Positions 1 to 8,767 of a stretch of DNA of 64,000 bases are shown piece by piece. Each line of letters starts with the position of its first letter. Within the stretch, counting starts at the first letter, position 1. Below the pieces are notes generated by a model, which saw nothing but the letters and a program-made list of their open reading frames with translations, ran no database searches and was not told the origin of the DNA. Origin of the DNA: Acidobacteriota bacterium (GTDB lineage: Bacteria; Acidobacteriota; Holophagae; Acanthopleuribacterales; Acanthopleuribacteraceae). A program made the translations under genes and the position numbers. Location: positions 16,649 through 80,648 of the forward strand of contig JASJCB010000014.1 of assembly GCA_030066195.1 (NCBI GenBank), read 5' to 3'.

Positions 1-661
1 TTCTTAAGAAACCGAGCATGGCCGGCCAGTCGTAGGGGGGCCGATAGCTCAACACCAGGCGATGTTCACCGGAAGGATTTGTTGCCTCCTTCGCCTCAGT
101 CTCCCTTGGGTAGGCCCGCGGCGGTTTGCCATAGGCTTCCTTGAATACCGTGTTGAAGCGACGAATACTGCCGAAACCGGAAGCCAGAGCGATTTGCGTG
201 ATGGGAAGGTCCGTCTCGTTGAGCAATTGCTTGGCAAAGTGGAAGCGCTGGGTTTGCGCAAAAGCAAGCGGTGACGCCCCCAAATGTCGGGCAAACAGTC
301 CACGCAGGTAACGCGCGGTAATGCCCAACCGATCGGCCAGATCATCCACCGAACCGGTATTGAGGGCGCCCGCATGAATCAACCTCAAGGCCCGCGACAC
401 GGTGGATTCCGTCCCCAGCCATACCGGGGTTCCAGGCGCGGATTCGGGTCGGCACCGCAAGCAGGGGCGAAAGCCGGCCTCGGCGGCGCCGGCGGCGGTC
501 TGGAAATAGGTGACGTTTTCTTCTTTGGGAGGCTTGGCGGGGCACACGGGTCGGCAATAGATTCCGGTCGTCTTGACAGCCGTAAAGAACAGGCCGTCGA
601 ACCGACGATCCCTGGCCAGGCGAGCTCTGGCGCATTGTTTTCGATCCAGTGAGGCAACCAT
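1..661 (-). CDS. Ada-type regulatory / AlkA-type DNA-3-methyladenine glycosylase, 3' end beyond window
   Basis: DNA alkylation repair protein that continues past the left edge. Translation from ATG 661 gives an Ada metal-binding domain (about residues 1-75) with Cys36, Cys40, Cys67 and Cys70. This matches the Zn ligands of Ada, the first of which accepts methyl groups from phosphotriesters; the surrounding text is YCRPVCPAKPP and RPCLRCRPE. An AraC-type HTH region follows (about 85-185, including ALASGFGSIRRFN). The last visible residues, YRPPYDWPAMLGFL, are the usual opening of the AlkA_N domain, so the full protein is probably an Ada-AlkA fusion of about 480 residues. The start is set by AAGGAG 11 bases upstream of the ATG. 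Role in adaptive alkylation repair is inferred from the family; the glycosylase catalytic Asp is outside the window. Confidence 0.9.
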   Translation of the reverse strand, partial: MVASLDRKQCARARLARDRRFDGLFFTAVKTTGIYCRPVCPAKPPKEENVTYFQTAAGAAEAGFRPCLRCRPESAPGTPVWLGTESTVSRALRLIHAGALNTGSVDDLADRLGITARYLRGLFARHLGASPLAFAQTQRFHFAKQLLNETDLPITQIALASGFGSIRRFNTVFKEAYGKPPRAYPRETEAKEATNPSGEHRLVLSYRPPYDWPAMLGFLR

Positions 662-803
662 TTCCGGTGAACTCCTTACAAAGGGATAAGCGAAATCGAA
701 GAACGATCTTCGTTCGGCTTCATGGAAATCATAACGCCGGCCGATCGGACAAACTAGCCGTTTTCGGAACTGGATTGATATTATCTTGGAGGCCGGGCCC
801 TAA

Positions 804-841
804 ACAAAAAAAACCCGAACCGGGGATTCCGGTACGGGTTT
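804..841 (-). terminator. Rho-independent terminator
   Basis: Perfect 13-bp stem with one internal A:A mismatch: bases 811-823 pair with 829-841 around a 5-base loop. Read on the minus strand the stem ends in a run of T (complement of 804-813). It lies downstream of the secreted-repeat gene at 900-1934 and would stop its transcript. Confidence 0.75.
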
Positions 842-865
842 CCTGGTCACGACTCAGTGGTCAGG

Positions 866-899
866 GATCGTCAGGCCCCCCGCCGGGGGCCTGACGATC
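866..899 (-). terminator. Long GC-rich hairpin directly after the stop codon
   Basis: A 15-bp perfect inverted repeat (866-880 with 885-899) around a 4-base loop, starting one base after the minus-strand stop codon at 900-902. It lacks its own T tract. Together with the T-tailed hairpin 25 bases further on it probably forms a tandem terminator or an mRNA 3'-end stabiliser. Confidence 0.6.
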
Positions 900-1934
900 T
901 TAGTGACGCTCGTCGTGAAGGTGATTGGTGGACACGGTCCAAGTCATAGCGTCGATGACTTTCAGGACCGGTATCGGGTAGTTGTAGACACCGGGGTCCA
1001 GGTAGTGGATGGAGCCGTTGCCGGCACCGGTGTTGAAGCCGTCGGGGTCAATAGTTTCCTCTTCAACCGTCAGGCCGTCGGGTTCGATAGTCTCATCCTC
1101 GATCTTGATACCGTCGGGTTCGACAGTCTCATCCTCGAGTTTGACACCGTCGGGTTCGATAGTCTCATCCTCGATCTTGACACCGTCGGGTTCGACAGTC
1201 TCATCCTCGATCTTGACACCGTCGGGTTCGACAGTCTCATCCTCGACTTTGGTACCGTCAGTAGAGCGATTCGCCATACCCAGGGTGAAAGAGGTTTGCC
1301 CAACCGGGCCCTCATTGACTTCGGTTTCGGTGTTACCTTCAACGTCCATGCGGGCCGTGAAGAAACCTTTCAGACCGAAGGCGCCGTCAACCGTGCCCAA
1401 GATGACGCCTTCCACCTGGAACTCGCCGTAGACGTTCACGGAGACATTCTTGGGAACGTCATGGTCGCCGCTGTCCAGGGCGCGGAAGGAGATCACGCGG
1501 CCCTCGCTGTCGATCAACAGCATGAAGACGTCGGCGCCGTAACCGGAGGTCAGAACCTTGCGTCCCTTGGTCAGATCGCCCTCGAAGCGACCGGCAACCA
1601 AAACGTTGCCGTCGACATCGGCGGCGATGCCGGTAACGGAAGCTTCACCGGAAGCCGACAGGCGAATAACGCCCATGGATTCCCAGTTCCGGTCGAACTG
1701 ACGGACACGAATCAAGGTGGAACCGACGGCAGTAGCAGCCTGCTCGGTGATCACCATGCGACCGTAACGGTCGGTAACCATTTCCACCGTGTCCAAAGCA
1801 CGAGCGGGGTTTCCGGCTACGGTCGGCGCGCCGATCAGCACCAAACCGATCATCAGCGCTTGGGCAACTTTTTTTACATTGTCAATCATCAAAGCGGTAG
1901 TGTTTTTTGCAGCAGTATAAACCTTCACGAACAT
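900..1934 (-). CDS. Secreted protein with C-terminal 12-residue acidic repeats
   Basis: Not a family I recognise. The 344-residue product has an N-terminal export signal (hydrophobic stretch about 25-40, small residues AGNPARA as likely cleavage site). Residues 45-220 form a beta-rich region with propeller-like phrases (GIAADVDGNVLVAGRF, DSEGRVISF) like bacterial beta-propeller repeat proteins. Residues 225-299 are six copies of a 12-residue repeat of the form VEDETVEPDGVK, with V/I and K/T variation. A short non-repetitive tail (300-344) follows. The start is supported by AGGAAGG upstream of ATG 1934. The repeats are 36 bp at DNA level and nearly identical, so copy number may vary between strains. 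The acidic D/E-rich repeats could bind Ca2+ or act as a spacer; this is speculation. Two hairpins end the transcription unit. Confidence 0.75.
   Translation of the reverse strand: MFVKVYTAAKNTTALMIDNVKKVAQALMIGLVLIGAPTVAGNPARALDTVEMVTDRYGRMVITEQAATAVGSTLIRVRQFDRNWESMGVIRLSASGEASVTGIAADVDGNVLVAGRFEGDLTKGRKVLTSGYGADVFMLLIDSEGRVISFRALDSGDHDVPKNVSVNVYGEFQVEGVILGTVDGAFGLKGFFTARMDVEGNTETEVNEGPVGQTSFTLGMANRSTDGTKVEDETVEPDGVKIEDETVEPDGVKIEDETIEPDGVKLEDETVEPDGIKIEDETIEPDGLTVEEETIDPDGFNTGAGNGSIHYLDPGVYNYPIPVLKVIDAMTWTVSTNHLHDERH
1038..1262 (-). repeat. 36-bp in-frame tandem repeat (6 units)
   Basis: Six consecutive 36-bp units encode the 12-residue acidic repeat of the secreted protein. Units differ at only a few positions, mainly Val/Ile and Lys/Thr codons, which points to recent expansion or gene conversion. 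Confidence 0.85.
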
Positions 1935-2753
1935 AGGTCACCTTCCTGATCATTTATCTAGACCACTGATTCCAAACCACCTGCCATCCGTGCATACTTC
2001 CGCCGTTCAAGAGAAAGAAAGCTTTGTTGCCTGCCGGTGCCCCGGCGCAAAGATTTCCTTTCCTCGCGGCAGCATGAGCGTCAGCGCATGCCGGACAAGC
2101 AGTTGCCTGGGCTTGGAGAGGTCAATTCAGGTTTGAGGAGTCTTCATGTCAGCCATGCAACGATCGAACAGCAGCTAGCAGTTGATATGGCGCTGAACTC
2201 AGACTCAAGGGATATAAGTGGGAGTGACTTGGGATGTCATATGTACCTTATTCAAGGAAGCGAGCGTCTTGCTTCCGTATTCATCTTCACATGCGATGGG
2301 GTTCTGCTTTCGGGTCAAATTTTTTCATTTCGTACAACCTCGTGGAACCCGCATTACGGCCGGGAGGATGCCGGATCGTTCTCGCCGGCTTGTTCTCTCC
2401 TGCCTACATATAGATATGCGATGGGAAATGAGGTATGGGTCACAAAAGTCAAAAATTTTTTCAAAAGCGCATCAGGTTCCCAAGTTGAGCACGTTCCCCG
2501 TGAGGTCCGTGCGCCTCCTTGATCATTAAATTGCTCTTCATAAGCAGCCTCCACAAAGTCATGTGTACTTGCTGTCGGGTTTCGATGTGTTCCATCTCGC
2601 CCGTCCTGCCTTTATATAGAGCAGGCTCTGTGCCAACAATCGGCTTTGTTGCAAAAAAATTTGTAAACGCATGCTTTACATGGATTTGTTGTTCTGTATC
2701 ACGAAAGAGCCAAAAAAGTAGATTCTTACTGCTACACCATTCTATATATTCAT
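1935..2753. other. Gene-free stretch, AT-rich toward its right end
   Basis: I see no convincing gene. The open frames present (for example plus strand 2037-2522) have no ribosome-binding site, no recognisable protein pattern and overlap each other. The right half (about 2430-2753) is clearly richer in A/T than the flanking genes. It separates two minus-strand genes and must hold the promoter of the secreted-repeat gene at its left end, but no clear -35/-10 pair was found. Confidence 0.5.
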
Positions 2754-5603
2754 CTATTTGATTATATCCTCCTGGCTAGCGGTCAACATTGCCTGGTACT
2801 TCTCTGCCTCAACCTCACGACCCCATTGGCGGTATAGGGCAACCAACCCTTTTATGGGTACATCCTGCTCCCATGCCGCCATGTGTGTCTGATATTTCAA
2901 TCCGGTTTTCAGATGAATTTCCGCATCTTCAAACAGTCCCAAACCGGTTAGGGCGATACCGAGATTCACGCGAGCCGGAATGGTTTCGATAGTCGCGCCC
3001 TCTATATCGAAGAGCGCCCACGCTCTGCAAAAATATTCAGCCGAAAGATCGAGCCCACCTCTTGCCAAATATATCTTTCCCAGAATCATCCAGGCCTCGT
3101 ATAGATGTGAATCGGTTCCCGATTCTTGTATCTCCGCCACATTTTGCTGAAGGATATCGAGAGCCTTTGAAGATTCTCCACTTTCCAATAAGATCTCCGC
3201 GTAAGTTGTCATGCTATAGAAGGGTGCTGCCGGGAGCCAATCTTCTGAACTCGGCTTCGAAGCAAGGTCCTCAAGGATGCCCAGAGCGGTTTCACTGTCT
3301 CCCGTTCTGTGGAGGACCGTGGCATACAACTGGAGCACTCTTACCGTCGCTGGATGAGTCAGGCCTCTTTGCATGCGATATTCGAGTGTTTTTAAAATAT
3401 GGGGCAAAGCATCCTCATACCGTTCCATTTCCAAGAGGCAAACAGCACTGCTGTAATGGCTGCTGATGGTGGTGCGGTGTTCCGGGCCGAAACCGACCAT
3501 TCTCTTTTCCAGTACAAATTGAAAAAGTGGCAATGCTTCATCCAAGCGTTTCATGTTCTTAAGGCAATTCGCTTTATTCGCCAACGTCGCCAGAGTCTCC
3601 GGGTGTCCATCCCCGAGTAAATCAATCTGGAGCTTGCCGGCAGCCTCATAGAATGGCAATGCCTTGCTGTACTTGGCTTGATATCTGTAACAAATGGCCA
3701 GCCCGTGAAGGATGCGGGCCTTCATTCTCGGGTTTTTTTCCAGGATCGGCGCTGAACTATCGATGATGTCCTCATAAAGATTTCCCGCTTCGGCGTAACG
3801 GCCGAGGCCGTGAAGGGTCATTGCAAGGCCTTCCACTGATTCCAAGGTATCCAAATGACTTCGTCCTAGAACCCTTTGTTGGATAGTCATAATCTCTGTG
3901 AAGGAATCTTGGGCCTTTTTGTACTCCCGCTGACGACGCCAGGCTCTGGTAAGAAAGAAACGGCTGCGCAAGGTCTCCGCATCGTTCTCGCCGTAGGCAT
4001 CGGTCCTGATCTCCACGGCCCGCTGGTGATGCAACGCGCTGCGGTCATACTTCCCCAAACCGAAAAAGGTATTGCCCAGCATGGTGCGGATGTTGGCTTC
4101 CAGAATGGGATCGGTCACATTCTCCAGGCGCCTCTCGGCGTCGTCCAGGGCATCGACGATGCGGGTGTTGATGCCGCCGTGACGGGGATCCGGGGCGGAG
4201 AGCACGCTTTCCAGGAAGACATTGGCCTGTTGCTGCTGCCGCAAAGCCGTTTCCGCCTGGTCCAAGGCCGAGCGGCTGACCACCAGGGCCGTGATCAGCG
4301 CCACAAAGACCATCAGACCCGCGAAGACCAGGATCTTATTGCGTTGGATAAACTTAGCCATCTGGTAGGCAAACGTGGGCGGACGCGCCGAAACCGGTTC
4401 GCCGTTCAGGAAGTGAGTCAGGTCGGCCTTCAGTTCCGCGGCGGTCTGGTAGCGGCGGTCGATGTTCTTGTCCATGGCCTTCATGACCACCCAATCCAGG
4501 TCGCCGCGCAGGTCTAACTTAAAATGACGCAGGGCATCGGCGGCCGCCGTATCGCGCAGGCGTTCACTGGGTCGCGGCGGCGTGGTGTCCTTATAGTGCT
4601 TCAGCATATCGAACAGGGAGGAATTCTCGAAGCGGGTGGGGTCGATAGGCGTCAGGCCGGTCAGCAATTCGTAGAGCACAACCCCCAGGGCATAGATGTC
4701 GCTGCGAATATCGCCGCCGCCGCCCTGCTCGATCTGCTCGGGACCCATATAGACCGGTGTGCCCATGAAAAGACCCGCCTGGGTCTGGTAGGCGGTTTCC
4801 ATCATGTTCAGATCTTTGGCAATGCCGAAATCGATCAGTTTCACCACGCCCTGGCCGTTCTCCAGGGCCACCATGATGTTATTGGGTTTCAGGTCGCGGT
4901 GCACCACCGCCTTCTGGTGCGCATGCAGCACGCCGTCGCAGACCTGCATGAACAGGCGCAGGCGCTCGCGCAAGGTCAGCTTGTGCTCGCTGCAGAACTC
5001 GTTGATCGGCTTGCCCTCCACGTACTCCATACTGAAGAACGGATCGCCCATCATAGTCTTGCCGGCCTCGTAGATGGTCGCGATGTTGTGGTGGGTCATC
5101 ATGGCCAGGACGCTGTATTCGCGGTTGAATCGGTTCAGAAAGGCGGGCGACACCTTGTGACGATGAATCAATTTCAAGGCGACCTTCCGATCCGGGTTCT
5201 GCTGCCGCGCCAGGTAGACGGCGCCCATGCCGCCCTCGCCGATCTTGCCCTCGATTTGGTAATCGCCGATCTGCTCGGGATCTTCAAGGAGCAGGTCTTC
5301 GTCGGGCATATATTTCATGCTCAGGTCAAGCGTCGGTGCGTTTTCCAGATCCTCCGGAGCGCCGTAAGCCTCGCCCCAAGTATCCTGGCTCTGGTCCGAA
5401 ACCATATCCGAAATCCGGCCGAAGGGCGAACTTTCGAAGTGTTCGTCCACCTCGGCAAACCGGGCCACCTTTCGGCGCAGTTCGGCGCCCAACTCGGGAT
5501 CTTCCGCCTCGGCAGAGCGGAAGATTGCCTCGCGCGCTTCGCCTTCTGCATCCAGGGCGGCGTTGAACAGTTCAAACAGACGATCCGGTGCATCGGCGCT
5601 CAT
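2754..5603 (-). CDS. Membrane-anchored Ser/Thr protein kinase with C-terminal TPR sensor region
   Basis: Hanks-type protein kinase. Numbering from ATG 5618 for convenience: N-terminal acidic region 1-115, kinase domain about 118-405, one transmembrane helix about 429-447, then tetratricopeptide repeats to residue 954. Glycine loop GEGGMG 127-132, catalytic Lys149 (VALKL), HRDLKPNN 240-247 with Asp241, DFG 263-265 and the activation-segment phrase GTPVYMGPEQ are all intact, so it should be active. The start at 5603 (MSADAPDRL) is preferred over 5618, because GGAGGA lies 7 bases before it, inside the longer reading. The topology puts the kinase in the cytoplasm and the TPR region outside the membrane, presumably for protein contacts. 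It is divergent from the ECF sigma factor/kinase pair at 5808, a pairing common in Acidobacteriota and Planctomycetota. Confidence 0.93.
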   Translation of the reverse strand: MSADAPDRLFELFNAALDAEGEAREAIFRSAEAEDPELGAELRRKVARFAEVDEHFESSPFGRISDMVSDQSQDTWGEAYGAPEDLENAPTLDLSMKYMPDEDLLLEDPEQIGDYQIEGKIGEGGMGAVYLARQQNPDRKVALKLIHRHKVSPAFLNRFNREYSVLAMMTHHNIATIYEAGKTMMGDPFFSMEYVEGKPINEFCSEHKLTLRERLRLFMQVCDGVLHAHQKAVVHRDLKPNNIMVALENGQGVVKLIDFGIAKDLNMMETAYQTQAGLFMGTPVYMGPEQIEQGGGGDIRSDIYALGVVLYELLTGLTPIDPTRFENSSLFDMLKHYKDTTPPRPSERLRDTAAADALRHFKLDLRGDLDWVVMKAMDKNIDRRYQTAAELKADLTHFLNGEPVSARPPTFAYQMAKFIQRNKILVFAGLMVFVALITALVVSRSALDQAETALRQQQQANVFLESVLSAPDPRHGGINTRIVDALDDAERRLENVTDPILEANIRTMLGNTFFGLGKYDRSALHHQRAVEIRTDAYGENDAETLRSRFFLTRAWRRQREYKKAQDSFTEIMTIQQRVLGRSHLDTLESVEGLAMTLHGLGRYAEAGNLYEDIIDSSAPILEKNPRMKARILHGLAICYRYQAKYSKALPFYEAAGKLQIDLLGDGHPETLATLANKANCLKNMKRLDEALPLFQFVLEKRMVGFGPEHRTTISSHYSSAVCLLEMERYEDALPHILKTLEYRMQRGLTHPATVRVLQLYATVLHRTGDSETALGILEDLASKPSSEDWLPAAPFYSMTTYAEILLESGESSKALDILQQNVAEIQESGTDSHLYEAWMILGKIYLARGGLDLSAEYFCRAWALFDIEGATIETIPARVNLGIALTGLGLFEDAEIHLKTGLKYQTHMAAWEQDVPIKGLVALYRQWGREVEAEKYQAMLTASQEDIIK

Positions 5604-5655
5604 GGTCAATTCCTCCATGTTCGGGTGACGCGGGTTTCATCATACCTATTATCAT

Positions 5656-5684
5656 TTGACAGTGGCGCGCCCGCCGGCCATAAT
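5656..5684 (+). promoter_or_regulatory. Sigma70-like promoter for the ECF sigma/kinase operon
   Basis: TTGACA at 5656-5661, a 17-base spacer, then CATAAT at 5679-5684. Spacing is ideal and it points toward the sigma gene at 5808, leaving an untranslated leader of roughly 115 bases. Confidence 0.55.
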
Positions 5685-5807
5685 GTACGTGTTCTATGAT
5701 AGAGAAACACCGGAAACCGTGCAACCAAACGACTTTTAAAATTCATCGCCGAATGGGCGGCAACAAGCCGGGTTCAGCGGCAGACTTCCGGCTCCGTTTC
5801 GGGAAGC

Positions 5808-6410
5808 GTGGTGCGTGCTTTGATTGATAAGGAACATTCGAAACCCGGCCCGGAAGGGGTCACACACCTGTTACAACAGTGGTCCGAGGGAGACCGCGAA
5901 GCATTGGACAAGGTATTGCCGCTGGTATATGACCAATTGCGAGCCGTGGCCCGGGCCAATTTCAGCGGGGAGCGCCGGGGCAACCCCCTGCAAACCACCG
6001 AATTGGTGAACATGGTCTATATGAAGCTGGCTCGCGGCAGTCAGGCCCGTTTCAAGGGACGGGACCAGTTCTTCTGGTACGCCAGCCAGATGATGCGGCA
6101 TATCCTGGTGGATCAAGCCCGACAGAGATTGAGTCAAAAACATGGATCGGGTATGGTGGACTCGTTGGAGGGCGATGTCGACTTTTCCAACGTTCAGCAT
6201 CTGGACTACCCGACCTTGATCGCCCTGGACAACGCCCTGAAACGGTTGGAGGATTTGAACTCACAACAGTGCCGCATTATCGAGCTGCGCTATTTCGCGG
6301 GCATGACCATTGAAGAAACGGCGCGAATCATGAGTATTGCGCCCGCAACCGTCAAACGAGATTGGAGTTCGGCCAAACGTTGGCTGTTCCTGGAATTGAG
6401 CCGAAAGTAG
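5808..6410 (+). CDS. ECF-family RNA polymerase sigma factor (TIGR02999-like)
   Basis: A 200-residue sigma-70-like factor. The sigma2 region lies about residues 15-100 (LVNMVYMKLARG, FFWYASQMMRHILVDQARQR) and the sigma4 region about 140-195 with the helix-turn-helix MTIEETARIMSIAPATVKRD. The wording fits the ECF-like group found beside Hanks kinases in Acidobacteriota and Planctomycetota, where kinase signalling is thought to control sigma activity. The start is uncertain: GTG at 5808 or 5811, both close behind GGGAAG at 5801. The Cache-kinase gene starts 22 bases after its stop, so the two are probably co-transcribed, and the TPR kinase is divergent. No anti-sigma factor gene is adjacent, which supports phosphorylation-based control (inference). 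Confidence 0.92.
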   Translation: MVRALIDKEHSKPGPEGVTHLLQQWSEGDREALDKVLPLVYDQLRAVARANFSGERRGNPLQTTELVNMVYMKLARGSQARFKGRDQFFWYASQMMRHILVDQARQRLSQKHGSGMVDSLEGDVDFSNVQHLDYPTLIALDNALKRLEDLNSQQCRIIELRYFAGMTIEETARIMSIAPATVKRDWSSAKRWLFLELSRK

Positions 6411-6432
6411 TCGCCCCGGAGCAAATGGCTGA

Positions 6433-8748
6433 ATGTTCATCGACTTGGATCAGTTGAAGGGAATCTTGGAGCCGCATGAGTTCGATCGACTCATGGAGGC
6501 GGCATCGGACCTGGCAGACGGCGCCGATTCGGGCGATGTCTACAGCATGCTGCGCGAACTCTACGACCGGAACAAGATTTCCCTGACCTCCTTCTGCCGG
6601 GTCTTCAACTGGCTGGCCGATGACGAGTTACCGGTGATGACCTACCGCAACGACTCCTTGGATCGCCTGGCCCGGACCAAAGCGCCGGAGGAGGAGGGGG
6701 AAGTTGAGGGAGACGCCCTGACCAACGACGGCAGGCGCATCATCGGCAGCCAGTTCAAACCGCTGGGCAAGCTGGGCGAGGGCGCCTCCGGCGAGGTCAT
6801 GATTGCTCGCGACACCCACCTGGAACGGCGCGTGGCCCTGAAACGCCTGAAATATTTCGAAACGGTGCCGGAACATGTCAAGAAACGCTTCATCAACGAG
6901 GCCCAGGTCACCGCCCAGTTGGATCATCCCAATATCATCCCCATTTACGGCTTGCAGGCGCAGGAGGGCGAGCACCTGGGTTACGCCATGAAATTGGTGC
7001 GCGGCAACCACCTCGGCAAGCTGATCGAGGAGACCCGCAAACTGATCAAAAGCGGCAAGCGCCTGGATGAGGAACACTCGCTGAACAACCGGCTGGATTA
7101 TTTCCTGAAAGTTTGCGACGCCATCGACTTCGCCCATAGCAAGGGCGTGTTGCACCGCGACCTGAAACCGCAAAACATCATGCTGGGCCGCTTTCACGAG
7201 GCCTATGTGATGGATTGGGGGATCGCCCAACTGACCTACGGCAACGATCGCGACATGGAAACCATGCAGCCCGTGGTCGAAAACCCCGACCTGGCCGCTA
7301 CCTTATCCCAGGATGGCTCTCTGGCCGGTACGCCGCTGTATATGTCACCGGAACAGGCAAACGGCGACAGCCTCGATGAGCGTTCCGACCAGTACACCCT
7401 GGGCCTGATCCTATACGAACTGGTTTGCCTGCAACGCGCCAACTCGGGCAAGAACCGGTTCGAGGTCATCACTCGGGCCATGCGAGGCAAATGCGAGCCG
7501 GTCCGTCACTGCATGCCGCGGCGGCGAATTCCCAGGGAGCTGGCGGCGATCATTGAAAAGTCCCTTGCTAGGAACCCCGACGACCGCTATCCCTCGGTTC
7601 ATGACATGGCCGCCGACCTGCGCCGCTTCCTGCGCGGTGAGGAAATCCTGGCCAGGCCCGATTCCTGGAGCGAAAAACTGCTGCGCCAGATCGGCCGCCA
7701 TCAACAGGTAGCGCTGCTGATGATCCTATTGACCATGTTCATGGCCGCCGGAACCCTGATCTGGAATTTCAGCCAGACCCAGAAACAGGCCATGGAGTTG
7801 GCCGCCCGGCAAACGCGCAGAGTCAGCCGGCTGATGGACCTGACCAATGACCGTGCGGTAGCCATCGACAATTTCTTTCGCAACTACGAGAGCGCTTTGC
7901 AAAACCTGGCCACTGAAGCCGAAACCCTGCTGAAATTCAACGAAGGGGCAGATAGTCCGGTCTACGATGACGAAATTTTCAACGAGGGCGTGGTGCCGGG
8001 TTGGCAGCCGTCAGTTGCTTACGGCCGAGACATCAGTCCCTACTGGCCCGTCTTCTACAATCTGAACCAACCCAGCCCGGAGGGGGCGTTGCAACGCGCC
8101 CGGGCGTTAAGCCCCCTGCGTCACCACTTCCGCAAGCTGATGACCCTGGACCTGCCGCCGCCGCGCAACGATGAGGAGCTGGACCGCTACGTGGCCGAGA
8201 AACGCAGCGCGCTGGTGTGGGTCTACCTGGTCTTCTACGACGGCTCCATGCTCTTGTACCCGGGCATCGGCGGCTTTCCCGAGGATTACGATCCCAGAAG
8301 CCGGCCCTGGTATCACCGAGCCAAAGCGGACGAAGGCATTCGCTGGCACAATATCTACCATACGGTGACCCAACGAGACCCGGAAATGCCCTGCACCATG
8401 CTGCTTCGGGACAGTCGCGACCAACCCATCGGCCTGATTGCGCTGAACATTGCCTGCAACCGCTTCAGCAAGGATCTGCTGCCGCTGGACGAGCCCGGCG
8501 TACGCGAAACCTATCTCTTGAACAGCCGGGGCAATGTACTGGCCACGGCCGGCCAGGCCAATATCGACATGGGCGAGGTAGAGGCCATCACCCGACCGTT
8601 CCCCTACCCCGACCTGCTGCCCATGCTAAAGGAGAACGGCCATCTCAAGCACCAGGTCAATGGTCGGGAACTGTGGTTTGCCTACCGCCGCCTGGACACC
8701 CAGGACTGGTCCTACGTGGTCGAAGTAGACCCCAGCCGCCGACCGTAG
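6433..8748 (+). CDS. Ser/Thr protein kinase with C-terminal extracytoplasmic Cache-like sensor domain
   Basis: A 771-residue membrane kinase. An N-terminal helical region (1-100) precedes the kinase domain (about 105-405) with GEGASGEV 115-122, Lys137, HRDLKPQN 241-248 and the activation phrase GTPLYMSPEQ. The usual DFG is DWG at 261-263, a tolerated variant of the metal-binding motif. One transmembrane helix at about 425-445 is followed by roughly 320 extracytoplasmic residues. These contain DPRSRPWYHRAK (620-631), the hallmark of dCache ligand-binding domains, and further Cache-like strands (GLIALNIACNRFSKDLL, GNVLATAG). The protein therefore looks like a receptor kinase that senses a small extracellular ligand. 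It lies 22 bases behind the ECF sigma factor and probably feeds into it (inference). ATG 6433 follows a weak CCGGAG. Confidence 0.92.
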   Translation: MFIDLDQLKGILEPHEFDRLMEAASDLADGADSGDVYSMLRELYDRNKISLTSFCRVFNWLADDELPVMTYRNDSLDRLARTKAPEEEGEVEGDALTNDGRRIIGSQFKPLGKLGEGASGEVMIARDTHLERRVALKRLKYFETVPEHVKKRFINEAQVTAQLDHPNIIPIYGLQAQEGEHLGYAMKLVRGNHLGKLIEETRKLIKSGKRLDEEHSLNNRLDYFLKVCDAIDFAHSKGVLHRDLKPQNIMLGRFHEAYVMDWGIAQLTYGNDRDMETMQPVVENPDLAATLSQDGSLAGTPLYMSPEQANGDSLDERSDQYTLGLILYELVCLQRANSGKNRFEVITRAMRGKCEPVRHCMPRRRIPRELAAIIEKSLARNPDDRYPSVHDMAADLRRFLRGEEILARPDSWSEKLLRQIGRHQQVALLMILLTMFMAAGTLIWNFSQTQKQAMELAARQTRRVSRLMDLTNDRAVAIDNFFRNYESALQNLATEAETLLKFNEGADSPVYDDEIFNEGVVPGWQPSVAYGRDISPYWPVFYNLNQPSPEGALQRARALSPLRHHFRKLMTLDLPPPRNDEELDRYVAEKRSALVWVYLVFYDGSMLLYPGIGGFPEDYDPRSRPWYHRAKADEGIRWHNIYHTVTQRDPEMPCTMLLRDSRDQPIGLIALNIACNRFSKDLLPLDEPGVRETYLLNSRGNVLATAGQANIDMGEVEAITRPFPYPDLLPMLKENGHLKHQVNGRELWFAYRRLDTQDWSYVVEVDPSRRP

Positions 8749-8767
8749 CCCGTTCGTCCTTATAACC

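Noticed and set aside
903..1949. Long plus-strand open frame opposite the secreted-repeat gene
   Set aside because: Mirror of the minus-strand gene; no ribosome-binding site, and the repeat-driven composition only makes sense on the minus strand.
2037..2522. 161-codon plus-strand frame in the gap before the TPR kinase
   Set aside because: No ribosome-binding site, no recognisable protein pattern, overlaps competing frames in AT-rich DNA.
4524..5699. 391-codon plus-strand frame opposite the TPR kinase
   Set aside because: Lies fully antisense to a kinase with intact catalytic motifs; frequent in GC-rich genes.
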